From: Aeromicrobium phragmitis
GTDB taxonomy: Bacteria; Actinomycetota; Actinomycetes; Propionibacteriales; Nocardioidaceae
NCBI RefSeq assembly: GCF_003674095.1
Contig: NZ_RDBF01000001.1
Coordinates: 434,001-498,000 of the forward strand
Direction of reading: 5' to 3'
DNA: 64,000 nt
This document shows, piece after piece, positions 8,701 through 15,567 of this stretch (position 1 is its first letter; each line of letters begins with the position of its first letter). The translations under genes were made by a program, and so were the position numbers. The notes beneath the pieces are model-generated. The model saw nothing but the letters and a program-made list of their open reading frames with translations, ran no database searches and was not told the DNA's origin.

Positions 8701-9877
8701 TCAACGCGGTCATGGTGATGACCTCCGAGGTCAGCACGCCGATCGCGATGACCGTCGCCGAGCCGGACGCGGCGCCCGAGATCATCACCGTCAAGCCCGC
8801 GAGCGCCGAGACGCAGGTGACCGCGAGGACGAGCCGGAACCGCCCGTGGGGGACGAGCACGTTGCGGATGAACGGGGTCGTCGAGGAGATGCAGACGAAG
8901 GCGAGGCCGAACAGCAGACACGCTATGGGCGTCGCCTTGACGTCCTGACCGAACGCGATCGCGGTTGCCCAGGGGCCGAGGATCGCGATGCCCAAGCCAC
9001 CGGCGACGCCGAGGGTCACGTGACTGATGATGGCGAGCCGGTGCCGCGCAGGTCGGTCCGTCGCGTCCCTCTCGAGCACCCAGCCCTGAAACGCATTGCC
9101 GAAAGCCACCACCGCGAGCAGGCCCAGGCGGTAGACGCGGTCGGCCGAGGCGAACGGGTTGGCGTCGGCGACCGGGAGTCCGGCGGACGCGATCGGCACC
9201 GGCGTGGCGCCGTAACTGTTGGACACCGTGTCGATCGCGGCCGTCGGGAGCTGAGCGCGCAGCGCGTGCCGCACCTCGCCGACGCTGAGCCGGCCGGTAT
9301 GGTGCCCGCGCATCTCCCGGCGGGCGTGGGCGGCGTACGCGACGATGCAGAACAGCGCGAGCAAGACGGCATACCAGGTGATCTGGCCGGTGAGGAGCAC
9401 GAGGACGACCGCGCCGGCGGCGGCGAGCAGCTTCGGAAGGACGTCGTAGAGCGTGAGCTTGGCGGGCTGACCGGCACCGATGCAGAACCACGACGGGGAG
9501 AAGCCGCCCAACGCCGAGGCGAGCGCGATGGCGACGGCGTCGAAGCGGTACGCCGGACTGGCCACCGCTGCGGCGATGATCGCCGCGAGCGGAAGGACGA
9601 TGGCGGCGGCGATCGCACGCGTGTAGAAGCTCTCGGCAAGGATGTGCGCGCGTTCGTCCTGATCGGCGGCCCGCGCGATCCGTACCGGTCCGGCGATGCT
9701 CCAGCCGAACATCATCACGATCATCCCGATGAGCCCGACGCTCTGACCGGCGGCGAAACTGGCCCAGCCCTCCGGTGCCACCCGAGTGATGACGGGCAGG
9801 ATCAGCATCGGAGCGAAGGCGGCGAGCACCGGCCCGCCGGTGAAGCCCGCTAGCCTCGTGGTGATGGAGCGGCGCAC
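8642..9877 (-). CDS. Polysaccharide flippase, Wzx/MATE-like
   Basis: A 411-residue membrane protein with about twelve hydrophobic segments, arranged like the polysaccharide-export flippases of the MVF/MATE superfamily. Proteins of this kind move undecaprenyl-linked oligosaccharide across the membrane. Nearby glycosyltransferases on both sides fit this. The GTG at 9875-9877 follows a TAGACT hexamer by 8 bases, which indicates a leaderless message. Its 3' end overlaps the convergent glycosyltransferase by 59 bases. It is somewhat shorter than the usual 420-500 residues. The substrate is unknown. Confidence 0.75.
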   Translation of the reverse strand: MRRSITTRLAGFTGGPVLAAFAPMLILPVITRVAPEGWASFAAGQSVGLIGMIVMMFGWSIAGPVRIARAADQDERAHILAESFYTRAIAAAIVLPLAAIIAAAVASPAYRFDAVAIALASALGGFSPSWFCIGAGQPAKLTLYDVLPKLLAAAGAVVLVLLTGQITWYAVLLALFCIVAYAAHARREMRGHHTGRLSVGEVRHALRAQLPTAAIDTVSNSYGATPVPIASAGLPVADANPFASADRVYRLGLLAVVAFGNAFQGWVLERDATDRPARHRLAIISHVTLGVAGGLGIAILGPWATAIAFGQDVKATPIACLLFGLAFVCISSTTPFIRNVLVPHGRFRLVLAVTCVSALAGLTVMISGAASGSATVIAIGVLTSEVITMTALIIPAARLLRREAATPTSPS

Positions 9878-9885
9878 AGAGCGGA

Positions 9886-9891
9886 AGTCTA
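9886..9891 (-). promoter_or_regulatory. -10 element (TAGACT) of the flippase gene
   Basis: On the minus strand TAGACT lies 8 bases before the GTG start at 9877, with no ribosome site between. This indicates leaderless transcription. Confidence 0.55.
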
Positions 9892-9936
9892 CGGTGCCGC
9901 GCCAGCGAAAGGGTTCGACGTGAAGAGGGGCGATTC

Positions 9937-10701
9937 GTGAGCGCGGTACGCGTCAGCGTGTGCATGGCGACCTACAACGGAGCCCAGTACCTGGCCGAAC
10001 AGGTCGACTCGATCCTCAGCCAGCTCACCGACGACGACGAGCTCGTCGTCGTCGATGACGGCAGCACCGACGCCACGGTCGCCATGCTCGAAGCGCTCGA
10101 GGATCCGAGGGTCAGCGTGCGGCGGACCGCCCGGAACCTCGGGTACGTCGGGGCCTTCGGAGAGGCGATGGCCGCGGCGCGCGGCGAGTACCTGGTGCTG
10201 AGCGATCAGGACGACGTCTGGCCGGCTGGTCGTGTCGAGGTGCTGGTCGCCGCGTTGAGCGAGGCGGAGGTGGCCGTCGGCAACGTCGTCGACCTGGAGC
10301 ACCGACGTCCCCTGCCGTCGCCCGTGCGCCGCACGCCCTGGCAGCTGTCCTCGTCGACCTCGCGCCAGCATCGCCGCAATCTGCTGCGGATCTGGGCGGG
10401 CGTCATCCCCTACTTCGGTTCGGCCATGGCGCTGCGCCGGTCGGCACTCGAGCGGGTGCTGCCGTTGCCGAGCTATCTCGGTGAATCGCACGACTTGTGG
10501 ATCGCGACCGTCGCGAACGTCGACGGCTCGATCCGTCACCTCGACGACGTGGTCGTGTGGCGGCGGCTGCACGAGACGAACGCCTCGAGCTCGCGGCCCC
10601 GGTCCGTCGGGCCCGTACTGCGCGCGCGCCTCATGCTGCTGCGGCTGGCCGTCGAGGCGCGGCGCCGCCGATCACGGCCCCAGCAGATGCGCGAACGCTG
10701 A
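9937..10701 (+). CDS. Family 2 glycosyltransferase
   Basis: A 254-residue GT2 enzyme of the WcaA type. Motifs are CMATYNGAQYL near the N-terminus, VVVDDGSTD, and the DxD-like LSDQDDVW around residues 87-94. These are found in transferases that extend lipopolysaccharide or teichoic-like glycans. The GTG at 9937 is preceded by an AAGAGGGG stretch that can serve as a ribosome site. It is divergent from the flippase (59-base gap), and its last 30 bases overlap the convergent glycosyltransferase at 10672-11556. The sugar is unknown. Confidence 0.85.
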   Translation: MSAVRVSVCMATYNGAQYLAEQVDSILSQLTDDDELVVVDDGSTDATVAMLEALEDPRVSVRRTARNLGYVGAFGEAMAAARGEYLVLSDQDDVWPAGRVEVLVAALSEAEVAVGNVVDLEHRRPLPSPVRRTPWQLSSSTSRQHRRNLLRIWAGVIPYFGSAMALRRSALERVLPLPSYLGESHDLWIATVANVDGSIRHLDDVVVWRRLHETNASSSRPRSVGPVLRARLMLLRLAVEARRRRSRPQQMRER

Positions 10702-11556
10702 GCCGATCCCGCGGACGTCGCGCTGCAGCAGCGCTCCCGGCAGCACCGTCGCCGCGTGGAGTCGCGAGAAGATCCGCAGGCGGGCAGCTCGGGCGGTACG
10801 CCGCCAGCCGTGCTCGACCGCGAGGCGGTGCGCGAGCCGGTAGTAGCGCCGCTCGTCGCGGAATCGCGAGCCGCCGACCAATGCGGCCATCGAGGCGCTT
10901 CCCTCGTGGCGGCGGTAGGCGAAGACGATGTCGGGCGTGTAGACGAGACAGCCGCCGGCGTACGCGATGTCCATGAGCAGAGCGAGGTCCTGGATGACGG
11001 GGAAGCCATCGCGGAAGTCGTGCCGGCGGAGCGTCTCGGTGCGGAAGGTCAACGAGGGCCAGTAGAGCCAGTTGCCGCGGATGAGGCTGGTCGCGAGGTC
11101 CTCGGCGGCCAGGGCGGTCTCCTCGCGCGGCGCCAGAAGCCGGCGCTTGACCCGGTCCACGAGTGGCAGCGACGGCTCGCCGTGCTCATCGATCACCCGC
11201 ACACCGGGCTGGATGATGTCCACGCCCGGGTGACGAGCGATCGCCCCCTTGACGGCGCGGACGTAGCCGGGGTCGAAGAGGTCGTCGCTTCCGGGGATGC
11301 AGACATAGTCGGCGGTCGCGCGTTGCGCCGCCTGCGCGAAGTTCGCCGTGATCCCCACGTTCTGCTCGTGGCGGACGTAGGTGACGCGGGGATCGGGGTG
11401 CTCCCGGTAGCGCTCGTACGCCGTGAGATCGGGGTAGTGATCGTCGAGGATCGTCAGCGTCCAGTCGTCATCGTCCTGGGCGAGCACCGAGTCGACGGTG
11501 AGCGTGAGCAGGTCCGGATCGCCCCAGTAGGGGATCACGATGTCGACGGCGGCCAC
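10672..11556 (-). CDS. Family 2 glycosyltransferase
   Basis: A 294-residue GT2 enzyme. It carries IVIPYWGDPDLL at the N-terminus, LTILDDHYPD, and the metal site CIPGSDDLF around residues 92-100, in the standard GT-A order. The C-terminal 80 residues are basic and helical. The start is GTG at 11554-11556 behind a TAGACT hexamer, so the mRNA is probably leaderless. It probably belongs to the same surface-glycan pathway as its neighbours. Its 3' end overlaps the convergent gene at 9937-10701 by 30 bases. Specificity is unknown. Confidence 0.85.
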   Translation of the reverse strand: MAAVDIVIPYWGDPDLLTLTVDSVLAQDDDDWTLTILDDHYPDLTAYERYREHPDPRVTYVRHEQNVGITANFAQAAQRATADYVCIPGSDDLFDPGYVRAVKGAIARHPGVDIIQPGVRVIDEHGEPSLPLVDRVKRRLLAPREETALAAEDLATSLIRGNWLYWPSLTFRTETLRRHDFRDGFPVIQDLALLMDIAYAGGCLVYTPDIVFAYRRHEGSASMAALVGGSRFRDERRYYRLAHRLAVEHGWRRTARAARLRIFSRLHAATVLPGALLQRDVRGIGSAFAHLLGP

Positions 11557-11564
11557 GAGGAATC

Positions 11565-11570
11565 AGTCTA
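11565..11570 (-). promoter_or_regulatory. -10 element (TAGACT) of a glycosyltransferase gene
   Basis: Minus-strand TAGACT lies 8 bases before the GTG at 11556. No ribosome site separates them, as in the flippase gene. Confidence 0.5.
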
Positions 11571-11593
11571 GGCCGCAGGAGTAGCGGGTTCTC

Positions 11594-12382
11594 TCATGCT
11601 GATGAGGTCGTTCCCCACGCGACCAGGGCCGTTCCGCGGTTGGGGAAGGCGCGTTGAAGCTTGCGGAAAGGCCAGGTGCCCACTGACGTCAGAGTTCCGG
11701 CCACCGAGGAAGAGGGTTGGAAGAGCCTTCCGCTCCGCGCGGTGCGGTCCGCGACCGTGCCGTCCTCGCGCAGCGAGGCGCGACGGCCGGCCAATTGGTT
11801 GCGGACTCCCTCGAGCACATAACCCAGCGGGGCGCCGTAGAGGCGAGTGCCGACGTTCTGAAGGCCGGCACCACTCAGCAAGGCGGACAGCCCAGCTGGG
11901 TCGTATCGGCGGTAGTGGCCGACCGCCTCGTCCATCGGCCCGAAACGAGATTGCCACGCGGGCACCGAGAGCACGACAAGCCCGCCCGGGCGTAGTCGGC
12001 TCACCCACTCGTCGAGAGCTGCCGCGTCGTCCTCGATGTGCTCGAGAACCTCGAACGCGCAGACGATGTCGAAGGACTCGCTCGCCGGAAGGGACGAGAC
12101 GGGGCCGCAGACGATGGTGCCGTCGATGCCGGCCTGGTCGAAACGCTGCTGCGCGACGGACGCGCTCGCTTCGTCCAGCTCGACGCCGGTGTAGTCGTGC
12201 GCCGACCCGATGCGGACTCCGAACGAGCCCTGGCCGCAGCCGACTTCGAGCACTCGGCTCGTTCGTCTGGGGAACAACGGGGCGACGATCTCCCAGCGCA
12301 GCTGAGCATAGGGCGTCAACGGGGCGATGGTGTTCCCCTTGAAACCGGGCAGGATGGGCGTGGCTGCGTCTGGGTCGTTCAT
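11594..12382 (-). CDS. SAM-dependent methyltransferase, class I
   Basis: A 262-residue Rossmann-fold methyltransferase. The SAM-binding motif I VLEVGCGQGSFG lies near residues 44-55, the acidic YTGVELDE follows, and motif IV/post-I FDIVCAFEVLEHIEDD is typical of the UbiE/glycan-modifying group. The C-terminal part is basic with one amphipathic stretch. It starts at the ATG at 12380-12382 after an AGGAAGAG ribosome site. It ends the glycan cluster and may methylate a sugar or lipid-linked intermediate. That role is inferred from position only. Confidence 0.8.
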   Translation of the reverse strand: MNDPDAATPILPGFKGNTIAPLTPYAQLRWEIVAPLFPRRTSRVLEVGCGQGSFGVRIGSAHDYTGVELDEASASVAQQRFDQAGIDGTIVCGPVSSLPASESFDIVCAFEVLEHIEDDAAALDEWVSRLRPGGLVVLSVPAWQSRFGPMDEAVGHYRRYDPAGLSALLSGAGLQNVGTRLYGAPLGYVLEGVRNQLAGRRASLREDGTVADRTARSGRLFQPSSSVAGTLTSVGTWPFRKLQRAFPNRGTALVAWGTTSSA

Positions 12383-12494
12383 GAATCTCTTCCTGTCGAC
12401 TGTCCACGGACACGATACTGGTCCGGCAAGCCTTGGAACGGCTCCGTGAGCGCGGGGCGGGCACTATCGTGGGCTCGACGCGAGAGGAGCGGCC

Positions 12495-13475
12495 ATGAGT
12501 GCGTGGACGACGGACATCTTGGGGGAGCCGTACGAGCGGCGGATCATCGACCTCGGAGTCGACCCCGACGGGGAGGGGACGGTCAGCGCGACGCTGGTGC
12601 GCCGCAGCGTCGCCGGCGCCCCGCGCGCGGCCGTCATCTACGTGCACGGGTTCACCGACTACTTCTTTCAGAAGGAGTTCGCCGAGTTCTTCACCGACCA
12701 GCAGATCGCGTTCTACTCGCTCGACCTGCGCAAGTGCGGACGCTCCCTGCGAGACGGGCACACGGCCCACTACGTCTCCGACCTCGCCCACTACGACGCC
12801 GAGCTCGAGGAGTCACTGCGCATCGTGCAGGAGGACACCGGGGCGCCGGTGTACTTCGCCGCCCATTCGACCGGCGGGCTCATCGTCCCGCTGTGGCTCG
12901 ACCGGATGAACCGCGCGAGTGGGTCCAAGGCACGCGGCGTGGCGGGTCTCATCCTCAACAGCCCCTGGTTCGACCTCCAGGGAGCGCCGTGGATGCGCGG
13001 GATCGGTACGGAGGCGGTCCGGCTCGCCGCGCGGGTGAAGCCGAAGACGATCCTGCGGCTCCCGGCGCTGGAGGCCTATGGCGCGAGCCTTCACGTTTCC
13101 CGGGGCGGGGAGTGGGACTACGAGTTGGCCTGGAAACCGCTCTCGGGGTTCCCGGTCACCGTCGGCTGGCTCAACGCCGTGCGATGGGGACACGCACGGC
13201 TCCACCGGGGCCTGGACATCGGCGTTCCGTCGCTCGTCCTGCGCTCTGACCGGTCGCGTCTGCTGGCCCGTTCCAGCGAGGAGGTCGACACCGTCGACGC
13301 CGTGCTCGACGTCCGGCAGATCGCTCGCTGGGCCGGGTGTCTGGGCGATGAAGTTACCTCCGTGCCGATCCCACAGGCCCGGCACGACATCTTCCTCTCC
13401 CGCAAGGACGCGCGCGATCACGCCTACGGCGTGGTCGCGGACTGGCTGGACCGGCACCCGCCTTCCGCAGGGTGA
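12495..13475 (+). CDS. Alpha/beta hydrolase, serine aminopeptidase S33 / lysophospholipase type
   Basis: A 326-residue alpha/beta-hydrolase of the Hydrolase_4 group. The oxyanion segment IYVHGFTDYF is near residue 50. The nucleophile motif AHSTGG holds the catalytic Ser, and a C-terminal His occurs in ARHDIFLS, consistent with a Ser-Asp-His triad. Relatives hydrolyse monoacylglycerols or other lipid esters. The ATG at 12495 has GAGAGGAG just upstream. It lies between the glycan cluster and dnaX, with about 45 bases before dnaX. The physiological substrate is unknown. Confidence 0.85.
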   Translation: MSAWTTDILGEPYERRIIDLGVDPDGEGTVSATLVRRSVAGAPRAAVIYVHGFTDYFFQKEFAEFFTDQQIAFYSLDLRKCGRSLRDGHTAHYVSDLAHYDAELEESLRIVQEDTGAPVYFAAHSTGGLIVPLWLDRMNRASGSKARGVAGLILNSPWFDLQGAPWMRGIGTEAVRLAARVKPKTILRLPALEAYGASLHVSRGGEWDYELAWKPLSGFPVTVGWLNAVRWGHARLHRGLDIGVPSLVLRSDRSRLLARSSEEVDTVDAVLDVRQIARWAGCLGDEVTSVPIPQARHDIFLSRKDARDHAYGVVADWLDRHPPSAG

Positions 13476-13507
13476 CCGGCCCGCGGCCCCGTGTCGTTCC
13501 CGATCGT

Positions 13508-13513
13508 TAGGCT
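13508..13513 (+). promoter_or_regulatory. -10 element (TAGGCT) of dnaX
   Basis: TAGGCT lies 7 bases before the GTG at 13521, with no ribosome site. This decides the start: translation probably begins at 13521 on a leaderless mRNA, not at the upstream GTG at 13491. Confidence 0.6.
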
Positions 13514-13520
13514 CGACCTC

Positions 13521-15566
13521 GTGGACGCACCCCTGGCTCTCTACCGCCGTTACCGGCCCGAGACCTTCGCCGAGGTCATCGGCCAAGACCACGTCACCGA
13601 GCCGCTCCGTCACGCCCTCGCGGCCAACCGGGTCCACCACGCGTACTTGTTCTCCGGACCCCGCGGCTGCGGCAAGACCACCAGCGCTCGCATCCTGGCC
13701 CGGGCTCTCAACTGCGAGAAGGCCCCGATCGCCGATCCCTGCGGCGAGTGCCAGAGCTGCCGCGACCTCGCGCGCGGTGGCCCCGGCAGTGTCGACGTCA
13801 TCGAGATCGACGCCGCGAGCCATGGCGGCGTCGACGACGCCCGCGACCTGCGCGAGCGGGCGTTCTTCGCGCCGGTCAGCAGCCGCTACAAGGTGTACAT
13901 CATCGACGAGGCGCACATGGTCTCCCCGCAGGGGTTCAACGCGCTGCTCAAGCTCGTCGAGGAACCCCCGCCGCACCTCAAGTTCATCTTCGCCACGACC
14001 GAGCCGGACAAGGTCATCGGCACGATCCGGTCCCGCACGCACCACTATCCGTTCCGGCTGGTGCCGCCCAAGCAGCTCGGCGACTACCTTCACCAGCTGT
14101 GCGAAGCGGAGGGCGTGCGCCTGGAGCCCACCGCCCTCCCGCTCGTGGTGCGGGCAGGTGCGGGTTCGGTCCGCGACACCCTCAGTGTTCTCGATCAGCT
14201 CCTCGGCGGCGCCGGCCCCGAGGGCGTCACGTACGAGCTCGCGGTGCAGCTGCTCGGCTACACCCCCGACTCGTTGCTCGACGAGGCCGTCTCGGCATTC
14301 GCCGCCCGCGACGGTGGCACCGTCTTCTCGGTGGTCGACAAGGTCATCGAGTCCGGCCAGGATCCTCGCCGATTCGCCGAGGATCTTCTCCAGCGTCTGC
14401 GCGACCTCGTGATCCTCGCAGCGGTGCCCACCGCTATCGAGACGGGCCTGCTCGACGTTCCGGGCGATCGCGCCGAGCGGCTGGCTCAGCAGGTGTCGGG
14501 TTTCGGTCCGTCGGAGCTCACTCGTGCCGCCGACATCGTCAGTGCTGCGCTCACCGACTTCCGGGGGGCCACCGCGCCTCGGCTCATGCTCGAGCTCATG
14601 TGCGCCCGCATCCTCGTGCCGGGCGCCGACAACTCGACGGAAGGGTTCCAGGCGCGCCTCGAACGCATCGAGCGCCGGCTGTCCGGAGGCGGCACGGCGC
14701 CGGCTCCCGATCACGCCCCGGTCGCGCCACCCGCGCCGCCGGCACCATCGGACCGTCCCGCGGGGGGCGGTGAGCTATCCCGTACTGCGACACCCGTGGT
14801 CCGTGGTGAGGCACCGCCCGACCCCGCTCCCGCCGACCCGCCCACGCCCTCAGCGGCGGCACCCGGGGCGAGCGGTGAGCCATCCCGCACGTCGGCGCCT
14901 GGGGTGCGTGCTGACGCACCGCCCGAGCAGTCGGTGCCCGAGCCTCCCAGCGCTCCCGCGCCGACGCCCGCGCCTGCGCCTGCGCCTTCGTCCGTCTCCG
15001 CGCCGCCCGCGGCCGCGGCAGAGTCCGCTCCGGAGCAGCCGGCTCCCGGTGCCCTCACCACGGCCGACGTTCGGCGGCTCTGGCCGCAGCTCCTCGATCG
15101 CATCCAGCACCTGCGACGGTTCACCTGGGTCATGCTCAGCCAGAACGCTCAAGTCGCCGGTGTACAGGGCTCCACGCTGACGATTTCACTGGTCAACGCC
15201 GGAGCGCGCGACTCGTTCATGAACAGTGGCTCGGACCGCATCGTGGCCCAGGCCCTGCAGGACGTTCTCGGTGTCGACTGGCGCATCGAAGCGATCGTCG
15301 ATCCCGCGACGCAACCGGGGCCTGGCGGCGGCGCGAGCCAGAGCGTCCCCCAGGCTCCGCCACCCGATCCGAGCCGGCCCGTCGCGCAGGTTCCCGACGC
15401 CGTCCGTCAAGCGCTTCGGGAGCCGGCACCGCAGCGCGCGGCCTCCGTCGATCCCGACGCGGGAGTCGACCCCGACGACCCGGTGCTCGACAACGGGGCC
15501 GCCGACGCCGAGGCGCTGCTGGCCGAGCAACTCGGCGCACAGGTCATCGACGAGTCCGAGGGCTGA
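13521..15566 (+). CDS. dnaX: DNA polymerase III subunit gamma/tau
   Basis: A 681-residue clamp-loader ATPase that drives loading of the sliding clamp and, as tau, couples polymerases. Visible features are the N-terminal LYRRYRPETFAEVIGQ, Walker A GPRGCGKTTS with Lys52, a four-Cys zinc module (CEKAPIADPCGECQSC), Walker B YIIDEAHM and the ATTEPDKV sensor region. A Pro/Ala-rich linker (about residues 390-510) follows, then a C-terminal domain. The linker contains a duplicated 53-base unit. No A-rich slippery heptamer was seen, so a separate gamma by frameshifting is not indicated. The downstream pab fusion gene starts 2 bases after the stop. No YbaB/EbfC gene lies between dnaX and recR, unlike in many bacteria. 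Confidence 0.95.
   Translation: MDAPLALYRRYRPETFAEVIGQDHVTEPLRHALAANRVHHAYLFSGPRGCGKTTSARILARALNCEKAPIADPCGECQSCRDLARGGPGSVDVIEIDAASHGGVDDARDLRERAFFAPVSSRYKVYIIDEAHMVSPQGFNALLKLVEEPPPHLKFIFATTEPDKVIGTIRSRTHHYPFRLVPPKQLGDYLHQLCEAEGVRLEPTALPLVVRAGAGSVRDTLSVLDQLLGGAGPEGVTYELAVQLLGYTPDSLLDEAVSAFAARDGGTVFSVVDKVIESGQDPRRFAEDLLQRLRDLVILAAVPTAIETGLLDVPGDRAERLAQQVSGFGPSELTRAADIVSAALTDFRGATAPRLMLELMCARILVPGADNSTEGFQARLERIERRLSGGGTAPAPDHAPVAPPAPPAPSDRPAGGGELSRTATPVVRGEAPPDPAPADPPTPSAAAPGASGEPSRTSAPGVRADAPPEQSVPEPPSAPAPTPAPAPAPSSVSAPPAAAAESAPEQPAPGALTTADVRRLWPQLLDRIQHLRRFTWVMLSQNAQVAGVQGSTLTISLVNAGARDSFMNSGSDRIVAQALQDVLGVDWRIEAIVDPATQPGPGGGASQSVPQAPPPDPSRPVAQVPDAVRQALREPAPQRAASVDPDAGVDPDDPVLDNGAADAEALLAEQLGAQVIDESEG
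14768..14925 (+). repeat. Imperfect 53-base in-frame duplication in the dnaX linker
   Basis: Unit 1 is 14768-14820 and unit 2 is 14873-14925. They share about 42 of 53 bases, both beginning CGGTGAGC and ending GCACCGCCCG. The start-to-start distance is 105 bases, an exact 35 codons, so the frame is kept. It expands the Pro-rich linker. Confidence 0.6.
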
Positions 15567-15567
15567 G

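Noticed and set aside
12813..14714. Minus-strand open frame of 633 codons
   Set aside because: Shadow of dnaX and the hydrolase gene.
13521..15566. Programmed frameshift in dnaX
   Set aside because: No A-rich slippery heptamer was found in the GC-rich linker, so there is no sign of a gamma product made by frameshifting.
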